Below the pieces are notes generated by a model. That model saw nothing but the letters and a program-made list of their open reading frames with translations. It did no database searches and was not told the origin of the DNA. The translations under genes and the position numbers were made by a program. Below, piece by piece: positions 11,940 through 24,352 of a stretch of 64,000 nt of DNA. Numbering within the stretch: the stretch's first letter is position 1; every line of letters begins with the position of its first letter. This stretch comes from Codonopsis lanceolata (lineage: Eukaryota; Streptophyta; Magnoliopsida; Asterales; Campanulaceae). The stretch spans positions 154,162,437-154,226,436 of the forward strand of contig CM028379.1 of assembly GCA_013146195.2 (NCBI GenBank), read 5' to 3'.

Positions 11940-13022
11940 TAGCCCTACTTCTTTGGAGATCTTCATTATTTCCTTGGCGTTGAGGTTATCAAGCGACCAA
12001 GTGGTCTCCTACTCTAACAGCGTGGGTACATTGTCAATCTCCTTGCTCGCACGGGCATGACGGATGCTTGCCCGGTTGCTACTCCACTCTCCACCTCGCC
12101 AAACGTAACCCTTCAGTCGAGCACAACTCTCACGGATTCGACAGAATTTCGGGCAATGATTGGGAGTCTTCAGTATCTGTCTCTTATTCGTCCAGATGTT
12201 GTCTATGCCATCAACAAACTCTCTCGGTTCATGCATAGGCCGACTACCGAGCATTGGAATGCAGCCAAGCGTGTTCTCCGGTACCTTTGTGGGTCTATTA
12301 ATCATGGAATTTTACTTCATCGCCAGTCCCCCCAAGCTCTTCATGCATTCACTGATGCTGATTGGGCGGGCAACAAAGATTACACCTCCACAAGTGCCCA
12401 CATTGTCTACCTTGGTAGCAACCCAGTTTCGTGGAGCTTCAAAAAACAACACACTGTTGCTCGCTCTTCGACTAAAGCTGAATACCGAGCTGTTGCTGGC
12501 ATTGCTGCCACTACTGCTGAAGTCTGCTGGATTGTGCTGCTCAGCGAGCTCGGTATCACCTCCTACATTCAGCCCGTCATTTATTGTGACAATATAGGTG
12601 TCACTAGTCTCTGCTCCAACCCGGTCTTCCATACTCGCATGAAAGTTGAAACATGTGGCCCTGGACTTTCATTTCATCCAACAACAAATTTACGATGAAC
12701 TTATGCGAGTTTGTCATGTTTCCTCGGTTGATCAGTTGGTTGATGCACTGATCAAGCCTCTAGCTCGCCAACGGTTTTATCAATTACTTTACAAGATTGG
12801 TCTTTATTATCTTGCGGGGGCATATTAGATAATAATATATTTATTATTTATTCTTGTTTATTTGTAATTATTACCTTGTATAGTTTTTTCCTTATTTATG
12901 TTACTTTTCTTGTAAAAAATTATTGTACCCTACTCCAAGTGTAACCTAACTCTCTCTGTAAATAAGTGATTCATTCATTAGAAAAGCCATACATTTATTC
13001 TTTAACTTTATTTGTTTCTACA
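11940..13022 (+). pseudogene. 5'-truncated Ty1/copia end: RT tail, RNase H and 3' LTR
   Basis: The translation starts within the reverse transcriptase (FGDLHYFLGVEVIKRP, then LLARTGM) and continues through the copia RNase H block (DADWAG, ARSSTKAEYRA, YCDNIG, NPVFHTR). A frameshift near 12640 moves the rest into another frame (VALDFHFIQQQIYDELMRV ... DALIKPLARQRF). A purine-rich tract (CTTGCGGGGGCA, 12811-12822) marks the polypurine tract. The sequence after it, to about 13022 (ending TTTCTACA), is probably the 3' LTR. Everything upstream (5' LTR, gag, protease, integrase) is missing. It is a dead fragment, related to but distinct from the element at 30819-35518. Confidence 0.85.
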
Positions 13023-14245
13023 CTAGATGCATATATAGATACAAATGGTCAACTTGGATCAAAATTTTTCAAGAACATACTTCCTCCGCAAAAAGTCTAC
13101 TATTTCATTTTGAGATGTTTAAAGAGTCCATTTTTTAAAAAATTAATGTATAAAAATATAATTTAATTACTAATAAACAACTAAAAGTGTCATTTTCTTA
13201 AAAAAGTTTGACTTTCAAATAAAAATTCTTTGCCCAAAATGAAGTGAATATAATTTATAGGCACTAAAATAATTGATTTTCTTATAATCGTAGGGTTGGA
13301 TTAGCATCACTAAACTACGGCTGGGCAAAGTTTGTCAGACCGACATGGTTAAGACACAAGGTTTGTTGTTTACTTAACTAAGTTCCACAGAGTTTAACGC
13401 CGAAGCTTATGATGATTATGTTTAATACAACACTCACTATTTATTTATTTTTTTGAATTGTTTGAGGAGGTCGGCCTATTTTTTTCGGCCAACCCTCCAT
13501 GAACACAGGCCAATTTTTCCGGCCACTCCTCCATCCCCGCTGGCTCATCTTTTCGGCCACACCCCCGTGGAAGTCGACCCACCTTCTTGGCTACACCCAT
13601 CCCCATGAACTCTGGCTCATCTACTTCACATCTGCACCATGGTCAGCCCATCATGCCGGCTTCTCCTCCATCTTTAGCAGCCCAGAAAACCGGCCCTCTC
13701 TCCCAAAATCTTACCAAGAACCCCCCCACCTTCCAAAATTCATCCAGGAAGCCGGCCTTTTTTTTTCTTTTCACAACAGCCACTTTTTAGTTACTGGTTG
13801 CAGGGGCAAAATTGAAAATGCATAAAATTGGACAAAAGTGGTAAACAAAAAATACGGCCTCAATAGATGCTTAACCGAGACCTATTCAAGAATAAGATTT
13901 ATATAAAAAAAAATGTAACAAAATTACAAATGATAATATCTGTTCTCTTTAAAATAGATATTAAAGGGGGAAAAAACTGAGGATGTCATTTGATGCCCAA
14001 GTGTTTTAGCATAAATCTCTTCCTCACCATTATCAAACTTTCGACTCCTTTCTCCTTTCTGCACATTTTGTTGCTCAGCAGACCACTCACTACGACTTAC
14101 CGTACACTCTACGATTGTCAACTGAGTAACATTGCAGGCTCCTTGAGCGATATTAGTTGCTGTAATGATTACTGGTGGAGTGGTATATGTTACTCGGTTT
14201 CTTAGAACCTCCCAAAAATTTGTTCTTAAACTACCTTTGCATGCC
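13023..14245. other. Intergenic, with a GGCC-rich patch and the 3' UTR of the transporter gene
   Basis: The stretch 13450-13800 is GC-richer than its surroundings and repeats CGGCC/GGCCA motifs with CCTCCAT and CCACACC in a loose pattern of roughly 30 bases. It has short open frames on + but no recognised protein. The part next to 14246 should hold the 3' UTR of the minus-strand transporter gene. Confidence 0.4.
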
Positions 14246-14690
14246 TTAAGCATCATCTAATGGCTCAGACTCAGTATCCCTTTCCTTCAATGGTGCCCAA
14301 TCTGCTTCTGTAAACAAGGGAGGGGTAAATTGTTGAGTAGGACGGCATACAAAACAATCATTTTCTTGATGAATATACTAATACAGACCCAATATTCTGT
14401 GAGAAAGTTTGATAACATGGACTTACTTGTCTTGTCTGCTATTGTCGATAGCCGCCTTTGCAATATGGAGGCCACAAAAAGGAAGATCGAGCACATGCCA
14501 AACATAACAGTGATAGGGAATGCGTTGACCTTCAAACCCAAAACCAAATGCACATTTGCAGATATTAGAAGACACTTCTTTAATTTAAAAAGAAAAAAGA
14601 AAAAAAACAGGGGGAGAGCTTGTGGCTTATGACAGCATTTTATACTAAAGTTCTTGAATATGTAGCAAGGGGGTAAGGAGGTTGAACTGC

Positions 14691-14752
<62 letters not shown>

Positions 14753-17700
14753 GTATCCCTAATTGGGTTAATTCTCGGAAAAGGTAATGACTTCACTCAA
14801 ATGGAGAAATTGGGGTTTGAAGGAGAGGGGGCGGGCACAGGTAGGGGTGGCAAATGGGTGTTAGGCTATTATCCATGGTTATACACCCATTTTGCCACCC
14901 CTAGGCACAGGTCAAATCTTGCACTAAAAAGGTATCAGCAAACCCACAGCAGAATCATGGTTAAAAGGGGAAACAGAGCAATTCATTGGCTTACATTGTA
15001 CAGCACGATGCAGACAAAAACATTAAGCGGAATGCGGAAGAAGTTCATGATGGTGCTTCTGGCTTCCTCAGGAATGTATTGGGACCTCATCTTCATGATG
15101 GATGGCCAGAATATTCCCACGCAAGCCTCAAATGCGCAGAAACCAAGAAGTTGAAGACAACCCCCAAATGAGATGCTACCCCCTTTCTTTGTAGAAGGAG
15201 CAACTAAGAACTGTGCCAAAAGAGCAAAATCAGATTTGTCCAAGATTAGAGAATTAAAGAGGGTAATTAAGGACAAAAGTCAAACACCGTTGCATACATT
15301 TGTCAATATAGGAAGGAGGAGAGCAGAGCTGGAAACCACAAATACAATCTGCATGTAGCTTTCAACTTTAAGTGATGAGCGGGCCATCAAGCGAGATGCA
15401 ATAGAGCTTCCCAACATTGAGGCCAACATGAATGTTGCAAATATAAAACCATGGGGAATATCCTCATCATTTGGACTCAAGGCAGGAGTCCAGAGGAAGA
15501 CAAAGGTGTACATAGAACCTTCAAACAGCGACTGTATCGCGCCTAGCAATGCAATCTTCTCATCTGTTCCACATAAAGCAAACTACTCAGTTTTCTCTGT
15601 GCGTAATGTTTTCATTGTACCAAAACACCAGCCAGAATCCTACGTGGTGACAACTGACAAGTATTCCTAATGCAGTCTCCGACGTCTACTCAATATGAAT
15701 TTTTTTGTGTATATTGTTACAATGAAGATTTAGAATAATTGACGTTAACAGAGAAAGAGCAAAATCTACCTGAAGCAATAGCCACAGCAGCACCCTTGAA
15801 CTGGGTAAGCAAGTCCTTGTTGTCCGTAGGGTCTCCATAGTTCTCAGTCCACGAGGATAATATAACAGCAGCTCCAATTGCAAGAAAGCACGAGGCAGCA
15901 TCAAAGGGTGACACAGGTCCAAGATTCAGGGAATCGACAAGAAAATTACCAAACAACCCAGAGATAATAGCAACGAGGCCATTTCCAAGAAATATTGCCT
16001 TGGAGAACGTTAGAGAGAGCCATTGTTGCTCAAACCCCCTCTGCAGACAAGGCAAAGATTTGATTTATTATAATAATCGTCATGTTGCCATAGTTTTCAT
16101 TGACACGCAAAAATCAGTTTTTGATCAGAACTTGAATTTTTATTAAATAATCAAATATAATACCAACTGTGGTGAAACGGAAATAGGGGCTCACAACCAT
16201 AGTTAAATATAATACCAACTGTGGTGAACGTTAGAGAGAACCAAAAATCGGTTTTTGTCAGATAGTTGCAGATGGATGTTGGGCAAAAGCCAGACAATGT
16301 GGAACTGCTAGATCTGATCCATAGGAACCTTTTTGGACACTGGAATTTGAAAATCCCCATTTGAGTTGCAACAGGAGAGGCGTGATATTTCTTGAGGGAT
16401 TTCAAATTTTTCTCACAAAGTTAGTTTATTAGAGTGTTCAACTTCAGAAACACTCAGCCATCAAAACTCACTTCGTTAGCAGCTGTGTTTAATGGCACAT
16501 ATTGCATATCAGATTACATGAAAGTAGTTTCCCAAAATGTTTTGGAGATTTTCATACGTAGAATAAGATATGCAAGTCCTTTTCAAGACGAAGACCAATT
16601 AGCCATAACCACCTCTCATGATTTCCTTGAAAATGGGTTCCTCCTAAAATTTAGGCCTCTCCGAAACCTCCTTGTGTACTTACCACTAGATTATGTTCCC
16701 TATTACGTGGGACATATTAACTATGCATCCTATGATGGTTTACTTCTAAACTAACTCCTGCTTGTGGCGGCTATGGCACTCCATGTTAGGGCATACAACT
16801 TATCCAGAATAAATAGACAGGTAAAATATACAGGTGCTGCATTTTACCAGAAGATAGCTATTTCAAATAACTCTCACCTTGTTGTGTTCAGCCACAAGCC
16901 ATGACTCAAATGCTGAAAATAGGAGAGAAGTGGCAATACCACCCAAAATACGACCCAGCATTAGAACCTTGTATTGAGAAGAATGCTTTGTAATGCAGCT
17001 CAGTATGTAAGTAATGCAGTAAGTCACGCATGCCCGCTTCCGACCCCTGAATATACAGACAATTGAAGACGAACATATATAACCAACTAATCAATGAGTA
17101 GAAACGGGAAATCAACATTGAAGAAGGTAACTCACTGTTTGTCTGCCAGCGACCCAACAATTGTTCCAAATAGCATGGAAGATCCAAACCCAGCAATAAA
17201 AAGCTGTCCAATCTCTCCCTTCCCAAAGCCATAAGTAGTGTAAAGGTAGTAAACATATGGACCCTGTAACCAGTCCCCAGCTAAAGACAAATAAAGGCTA
17301 AACCATCAGTTATATGACCAAGAGTACAGCCAAAAAGTAAGAACAAAAATCCACAGAATTATATTGGCAGGTAGCAGAGTTCTTGGCTTTTAGCAGGAAT
17401 AATGAAATTAGATTAGTGAAATAACATGTCACTCCAGTAGGAAGTCCTATTTATTTCAAAAGGAGAAAAAAAGTCTTCAGGAAGTTTGGGTTTGCAGCAA
17501 TGATGCATAACTATTGAACTAGTCAGTAAAGTAAATACATACAAGTTGCCGTCTGGTCTCTAAGGTACTAAGAGAAAGGAAAATATAAACATATTGTCAC
17601 TCCAAACTCATTTTCCACAGTATAATCATTCGGCTACTACTAAGAAGCAAAACTACAATCACGATCCAGCATTTCAAATAAAACTTGGCAAACAAATTGA

Positions 17701-18670
17701 TGGAAAAATTTGGTTTAATTTGTGTACTAAAGTAGATTAAAGGAAAGAACGAGCTTGCCTTTAAGAGTTCCCCATGGGCAGTTTCTAATGACCACTCACG
17801 GCTCCAAGATAAAACCTATAGTGCTCGGTGTCTCATCCTATGTGCACGTCTAACAATGGTGAACTAGACCAATCTTGTTGCCCAAAAACTCTAAAGGTAT
17901 CTCAAAGTAGGTATCTATAGCCTTATTTTCCAACCCATAAAATAACATAGATCAAGTCCTTATATTGTTGTAGGACATTGACCGTTACAAAAGCTGGCCA
18001 AAAATAAAGACCAACAAATATCATAAAGCCATAATGGCTAGTGAAATAAACCAACATAAATCTCATGAAATAAATCAAAATAATTAAAGGAATAAAAATG
18101 AAAATAAAGTCAAATCAATAATTATATTAAAGAAGTTTAAAGCTTCAAAAGTGAAATTTATTTTTAAATTTCTAACAGAAATGCGCATAGATTCAACACA
18201 TAGATCCCAATAATTAAATAAACCATTTCAATTTCCATAATGTCAAAAATTATCAGATCTTATTCAACAAACAAAAATCAAAGCATTCGCAGTTGAATTC
18301 TAGTAGTATAAAAACATAATCACTAACGGAAATAACAGACATTAACCGCTCGTTTGGTGCACAACAACAGACACTTTATTTTTCATACCGTCATTTAGTA
18401 CAAGCTTCATTTGGCGATAGTTGAAATAATATAAAAAGGAATTTCAATTTCTACGTACCGAACTAGCATTAGGCAAAAAGAGAGAGAATAGATCTAGCTT
18501 AAAAAAAGAATTAACTCACCCATCATAAGAGAGTAGACAAGCAAATAATTGTTCTTAAACGAATTGAATGCTTGCGAAGTGTTAATGCGATCCTTATTGT
18601 TCTTGCTCAGCTCCAAGGCGGCCACTATCGCTCCCAGAGCACCGAACACCAGGTAATAGAACGCCTCCAT
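14246..18670 (-). CDS. Molybdate-anion transporter-like MFS protein (MFSD5/MOT2 family)
   Basis: Eight exons join in frame, read from high to low coordinates: 18670-18520, 17280-17136, 17046-16878, 16040-15770, 15563-15298, 15210-14995, 14529-14427 and 14307-14246. The sum is 1383 nt, giving 460 aa plus stop. All introns are GT-AG. The protein starts MEAFYYLVFGALGAI and ends ESEPLDDA, as plant members do. Residues 93-103 (GSLADKQGRKR) form the MFS loop motif. Further conserved blocks are GDWLQGPYVYYLY (52-64), RILGGIATSLLFS and FESWLVAEHNK. About a dozen hydrophobic segments are expected, so it is a multi-pass membrane protein. The family is named for high-affinity molybdate transport in a green alga; the substrate in land plants is not settled. 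From memory the closest Arabidopsis relatives are At4g27720, At1g64650 and At3g49310. Intron 6 holds a microsatellite and a small hAT insertion. Confidence 0.95.
14692..14749. repeat. Compound GT/GA microsatellite in an intron
   Basis: (GT)n followed directly by (GA)n, together about 58 bases, inside intron 6 of the minus-strand transporter gene. Confidence 0.95.
14842..14903. mobile_element. 62-bp hAT-type hairpin MITE
   Basis: The sequence starts TAGGGGTGGCAAATGGGTGT and ends with its reverse complement with one extra T, so almost the whole element folds into a hairpin with a loop of about 20 bases. Both sides carry the perfect 8-bp direct repeat GGCACAGG (14834-14841 and 14904-14911). An 8-bp duplication plus the TAGGGGTG end is typical of hAT elements. 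It sits in intron 6 of the transporter gene. Confidence 0.88.
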
Positions 18671-20216
18671 TGTGAGCTACGGAAATCTCCGTCGATCTCC
18701 ACTCCTATAAAGTCCGATCGGTATAGAAAGATTAGGGAGGGAGGAGAGAGAAAGTGTTGTAGAGTACGTACACTCTCACAGTAAGATCTCGTGTGACCAC
18801 CTATATTTATACAGTGAAGAAAAGGACGCGGTTTCTCGAACTGTAATGATCTCACTTCATTTCAGCCGTTTGTTTGCGGGAGATGTACACGTGGCGATTT
18901 TGATCGGGTGTCGGTGGTTCTGTTCATGGCAAACCATTAACTTCCAAATGGCAAACCTTGGATCCTGCAGTGCACAGAAATTGTGGGCTGCGGGGCCACT
19001 GGAAGGGATGTGTCTGAGCCGTTGATGTGAGCTGCCGATCTTATTCCGCGTTGAATCCTAATATTGAGTTTATTTGTAAGAATCAGTCTATGAAGTATGA
19101 ACTCTTAGATTTTAAGTTTTTAACCCTTTCCGCATGTGTATATCAAAAATCTATAATACAATACAGCTTAGCTTAGTGTTCACATTTACAATTGATTTGG
19201 GAATATAATACAACTCAATGTTACATGCTTATAATTGATTTGGGATTAAAAAAGTCAGAATTTACTGTTTTACGGTGATCCAACGGTCCTTATTTGTATT
19301 CGCATTTTTTTCTTTTTAATTGTTATCGTAATTAACTTAATCAATTAAATTTTTTTCCGACCCGTAATTTCATATACAAATTTTAAAAAAAACAAAAAAA
19401 AACGTAAGTTTTGTAATTTGATTTTTTTTCTTTTTAACTGTTATCGTAATTAACTTAAACAATTTAATTTTTGTCCGACCCGTTTTATCCGGCCGCAATT
19501 TCGTATACAAACTTTTAATTAATCCCTTTGTTCCGGGCAAAGAGGCCCCGTTTGAAAATCAATTTTTTTAAGAAACTAATTTTTTTAGTAGTTTATTTCC
19601 ACAGTATATTTTTGTCGGCCCGTTTTGTTCGGCCGTAATTTTGTATACAAATTTTTAATTAATCTCTCTGTCCAGGCAAAGAGGCCCCGTTTGAAAGTCA
19701 ATTTTTTTAAGAAAATAATATTTTTAGTAGTTCATTTCCACAGTATCTGCTTCATTTATTGATAAATTTCCAAACTGACGTCATACCATCGACACGAATA
19801 AGAGTACTAGTATTTTATAAAAAGCATCGGTTAAAAGCATCGATGCTAATCTATTTACCACTTTTAACTTCTTCTTTCATGAAAATCATGAATATGTCAT
19901 TGAAATTTAAGAAATTATAGGGAGAGCCGACTCTTCACTTAATAGTTAATATAGATTTCGTTCAGAGCAAAAAATCAATTATTCAAATTTAAGATGTTTT
20001 ATTTAGAAAATTTATTTTAAAAAATTAAGATATAAAAATATAATTAATAAGTTATTAAAAATATCATTTTATTAAAAACATTAGCTTCCAAACGGAAACA
20101 CTTTACAAAAACAGAGGGAGTAAGTATATGACTTTTGACAATAACCTCTACAATTTTTTATTTCTTAGGAAAGGATAACCTAAACAATTTTTTTAGGGAA
20201 ATATCATGTATATTTA
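18671..20216. other. Upstream region of the transporter gene and repeat spacer
   Basis: The promoter and 5' UTR of the minus-strand transporter should lie in the first few hundred bases. The reverse strand has a TATAAATATAGG box near 18802-18813, about 135 bases before the start codon. Further out lies a tandem repeat (19301-19750). No coding sequence was recognised. Confidence 0.45.
19301..19750 (+). repeat. Degenerate tandem repeat, about 130-170 bp units
   Basis: Three related units can be followed. Shared pieces are TTGTTATCGTAATTAACTTA, CCGACCCGT...CGGCCG(C/T)AATTT, GTATACAAA, GGCAAAGAGGCCCCGTTTG and AGTAGTT(T/C)ATTTCCACAG. The second and third units, from about 19480 and 19615, are the most alike. 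No protein is implied. Confidence 0.7.
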
Positions 20217-20328
20217 AGACCATCTCTAATAAGGAACCTCAAATTTGATCAAATTTTACCTCAAAATTGATCCATTTCAGTACCAAACAATATGTCAACT
20301 TTAACCCACAACCTCAAATGAGTGAGTC

Positions 20329-21081
20329 TAGAGCTGTCAAAACGGGTTGGTGGGTTAGGTCAACCCACGGGTCAAGAAAACCCACCATATAATGGTGTGG
20401 GGCAGGTCAACCCATCTAGATGACGGGTCAATAAAACATCAACCAAACCCAACCCAACATGGGTTGTGGGTCAGATGGGTCAACCCACCAATTTTTCTTA
20501 CCTAAAGACAACTTCTTTTATTTTCAATTTTCCATTGTTTTTCGACTTTCCTGTACTATACAACCACACAAAATCAAGTAACCAACTGAGCTGTTGTCGG
20601 CTAACATAAAATAAACAAATTAAAACAACTGAATCTTCATTTCAGACTTCTGCCAAACATTTTATGGGCATTCCTCTTACATGACTAAAAAAACCTTGGA
20701 TGTCAAGACATGACTTCATGTAGGATGACATAGATTAGTATAATCCAAACTGGCTGCTACTTAATAATTTAATAAACCTTAGATTTGTTATATATAAAAA
20801 AGTAAAACAAAAAACAAAAAATAATAATAATAAAAGAAAATGAGAGATTGTTGGAAGACTATTTAACAAAAATGAAAGTATACTAGACATGTATTCTTTT
20901 TTTTTAAAAAGTATTTTCAAAACGGGTCAGCCCATTAAAAACCCGCCCCAACCCACTTCAACCCATGACCTATACGGGTCCAACCCATATAACTCATATT
21001 TTTATAGGTTGTCAATTTTCCAACCCAACCCACTATTTTAAGCAACAGTTTGAGTTGACCCAACGGGTCCCGACCCATTTT
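20329..21081. mobile_element. hAT-like non-autonomous element
   Basis: It starts TAGAGCTGTCAAAACGGG and ends CCCATTTTGACGGTTCTT, near-inverted repeats of hAT type. Both arms are filled with GGGTCAACCC / CAACCCA motifs in inverted orientation. No clean 8-bp target duplication was found. It lies inside the proposed Harbinger derivative. Confidence 0.55.
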
Positions 21082-21381
21082 GACGGTTCTTTCAAATCTC
21101 ACCCTAAATAGAATATTCCTTAGCATATTCTATTTTTATTTCTTTTACTTTTATTTATCAACATGTATATTAATTTGCTATTAACCTTTTGAATAATAAT
21201 TATTTTGATCGCACAATTAATCATTTTAGTATATTTAATAGTTTTATGCTTATAATATTATTCACGTCATTAATAATATTTAAAAATTAGTAATTTTTCA
21301 ATCAATACAAAATCTAACAAAAATCATACAACAACAACAATTGCAAAAACACTCATTTAAAAAAGTATGTAATATTTTATC

Positions 21382-21500
21382 CTAATCCTCAGAATTACTG
21401 AAGTGTTCCCATAAATGTACAATTAGGGCATTCTGAAGTTCAATGTGAGCCTCTTTATCTATGATTTGTCTATGTCGTGCAAAAAACTCTTGAAATAGAG
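21382..21500 (-). pseudogene. Harbinger-type transposase C-terminal remnant
   Basis: The minus-strand translation reads FFARHRQIIDKEAHIELQN then ALIVHLWEHFSNSED and a stop. This resembles the last residues of plant PIF/Harbinger transposase-associated proteins (the R-x-I-x-DKEAHxxLQ-x-LIxHLW pattern). Only this tail is present. Confidence 0.5.
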
Positions 21501-21716
21501 TGTTATTAATTATTTATATTATCTAATATTAGATATTTATTAATTTTTAATACATTTAAATAAAAAAATATCATATTATAAATAATTTTAACAATTGTAT
21601 AATTATTAAAAATTAATTTAATAATATGGATTCCTACCAATACCAAATTTGGGATTAGATACAGTAGGATAGCACTGTAGTCAACCCCAAATTTGGTATT
21701 CCGTTGAAGCAAGTTG

Positions 21717-23831
21717 TTAGGCATCAAACCCCCATAATGAGGATTTGTGGGTACCATTTGTTTAGACGTAAATACCTAACATCTCCATTTAGAGAAGGAA
21801 ACAATTGGAGTTGAGTTGATTATTAAACTAAGACCCTACTAGGTGTATAAGTCAATGCATGTGTGATTGTCAATTGGTCAATTCCATTGAAAGAGCGGCA
21901 TTTTAATGAGTGTTTGTAGTATTATATTCACATTGCTTTCATCCCGGAATGTCACATGCGTGTACTGGGACAATAGCAACACATTGCAAACAAAGCACGA
22001 AAATGTGAGTAAAAAATGAATTAAATACTCCTTGGATCATGAATGTGCAAGAGATAATTATCCATAATGTTAAACTGTAACTCGTACGACAATTGGGAGT
22101 AACCATGGAAAAAACAAAAAAAAATATAATGTTGTGTATTTCAAAATGACTCGTTGACAGCTTTAACCACCATCCATTATTACTCATGCCAATTAGAAAA
22201 CTACAAATTTTCCAAATATAAAATATAATGTCAAAGATGATCTTAAAATGGCTTAGCTACTTGTATATCATACAAAAACCAACCGATAACTTCACATATT
22301 GCACTAATCGAGATTCTGACAACTTGGGACATCATCTTAGGTATTGTTCCATACTTGTAGTTACCCCATTTTCATCGGATATAAACACCTTAAATCACGT
22401 TTATTAAGTTTGACTCTCGTCCTATTAAAAGTTTGCTACTTAGTAACCAAGAACAAACGTTAATCCATCAAGCACGTAGGTGTAAAGGCTATTCTAGGTT
22501 CAATAAGTCTCTAGTCTCGGGTTGAGAACCAAAATATAATTAAATAAACAAGTGCTAATATTTATACATATATAAAAAGAGAGGAGCGTCAAAAGTGACT
22601 TTCTAAATTTAAAAACATTTATAATTTGTATATTTTTCATGTTTTTTTGGAAATTGAAATGAAAATCAATTATATTTTTCACATTCAAATGACTTTACAA
22701 ATATTTTTAGTGCATTTAATGTAAACAAATTATATAACATTTAATATAGTTCAATATGATTTACGAAATTACAAGAAATACAATATCAAAATAATATCAA
22801 ATATTGAATAATTTATTATATATCCGATTTCACATTTCTTTTTTTAATTTAATTTAATTTTTTTTTTTGCATTTGTAATTGATATATTGACTTCTAAATC
22901 TTCACCACGGTAATATAAACTCCCAGAAATAAGATTAAACGATGAAACAGTCAATTCAATATAAATTATTTGTCACCATTATTAATAATAGTATTGACAA
23001 ATAATTACAATGCAGTATTATTCAAACCAGTTTAAAACCATAAATCAAAGTAACATAGTTACTTCTCATCACTAATGAATTAGTTAATAGTTTACTAAAT
23101 AAATATTTTTGGTAAACGTACAAAATAACGATAATATTTTTTTCGTTTAGTAAAAAACGAATTACATTAACATGCTTACTAAATAATGTATTGCTCAACA
23201 TATAATATTATCATTATCTCATGAAAGATTTAATATTTTAACTAACTTTATTTAAAAGTTATTATCGATGTAATAAGAAATATAAAAGATGGATGTCAGA
23301 TAAATTTATAATATACAAAGACAAATTAATAAAAGAGCACATGCATTAAATTAATGTTTCTCCAAGGAGTATATAAAATAATTGTCAATCATATTTATTT
23401 GCAGCCGTATGAAGTATATAAACTAAATGCAATAAATATTTTGAAACAAATCATTTTTGATTAGTTGTTTTGAAGCTTAATTTATGAGTAATATGAGTAG
23501 CTTTATGAAAAGTTTAATTCTTCTTCATTCTTATAAATTTTAGATTCTTATAGTTCTAAAATTTAAAGATTTTTAGAACTAATTTGTTGTTTGAGGTGCT
23601 TAGGTATTTTCATTATTCTAAAAAAATATGTTTTCTATATTTTATAACAAGTTTATATCAATAATATCAATAAATTATATAACAGTCAGATTTCAAATAA
23701 TTTACTTCATACAACAATAATATAAACATACATAGTTATGACATATTATGAAATTTACAGACAATTTCATATAAATTAGTAAATAGAAAAGACAAATTAG
23801 TAACTGAGTATCTACAATAAATTTACTCTTA
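21717..23831. other. AT-rich intergenic DNA, no gene seen
   Basis: Very AT-rich with short open frames that show no recognisable protein. No repeat boundary could be set with confidence. Confidence 0.5.
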
Positions 23832-24352
23832 GAGCATGTGCAATGAGGGTTTTTCCCAAAATCTAACTCAAATCTTCCCCTCCAATGAGGAATTTAAAAA
23901 AATCATCCCAAAATCAATCAATGATTTTAACAAAAAAAAAAAAATCATCGCATGAACCCCAAAGTCCCCAAATCCTAGGTCCCCTTTCCAAGTGTCATCA
24001 TTTGAGTGAAAAACATTTTATTTTTCCCTCATTACCTTTCTTGACCAATTTTTAACCAAAAAAATTTAATTTTTATTTTTTTTCCTGAATTAAAGTACAC
24101 ATTTTTACTTATAAAATAGAGACTTGATTTGTTTCATTTGGATATCAGGAAAATAAAATGATTTTTTCAAGTTTCTAGTCATTATTAATGGAGATAAAGA
24201 TGGTGGGGTATGTAAATGTATTGGATTTTGTACTACCATTGGAAATGTTTTTTGGTTTTGAATCAAATAAATATCTAATGTATTATTTTATTTGTTTTTA
24301 ATGGGTTGTATTTGATTTTTGGTTTAGTTTGTCAAAACCATTGTACATGCTC
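23832..24352. mobile_element. TTA-flanked MITE, 521 bp
   Basis: Inverted ends GAGCATGTGCAATG / CATTGTACATGCTC (one mismatch) are flanked on both sides by TTA (23829-23831 and 24353-24355). The GAGCAT...CAATG end is common in plant Harbinger-type MITEs. No coding capacity. Confidence 0.8.

Larger units (their letters stand above)
20217..21716 (-). mobile_element. Probable PIF/Harbinger derivative
   Basis: TTA occurs directly outside both proposed ends (20214-20216 and 21717-21719). The ends show weak inverted similarity (left ...GGAACCTCAAATTTG, right reverse complement ...GGAATACCAAATTTGG). A transposase-like C-terminus lies inside on the minus strand. A hAT-like insertion occupies much of the left part. 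Ends are inferred. Confidence 0.45.

Noticed and set aside
14287..14796. Minus-strand open frame of 169 codons through the GT/GA microsatellite
   Set aside because: Only the part 14427-14529 is a real exon; the rest is read-through of introns and repeat.
16150..16260. Short repeated string AATATAATACCAACTGTGGTGAA in a transporter intron as a mobile element
   Set aside because: Only two partial copies of about 25 bases, without ends or target duplication; more like local duplication or repair filler.
20735..20920. Hydrophobic short frame as a membrane peptide
   Set aside because: It arises from AAAATAATAATA-type low-complexity DNA inside a hAT-like element.
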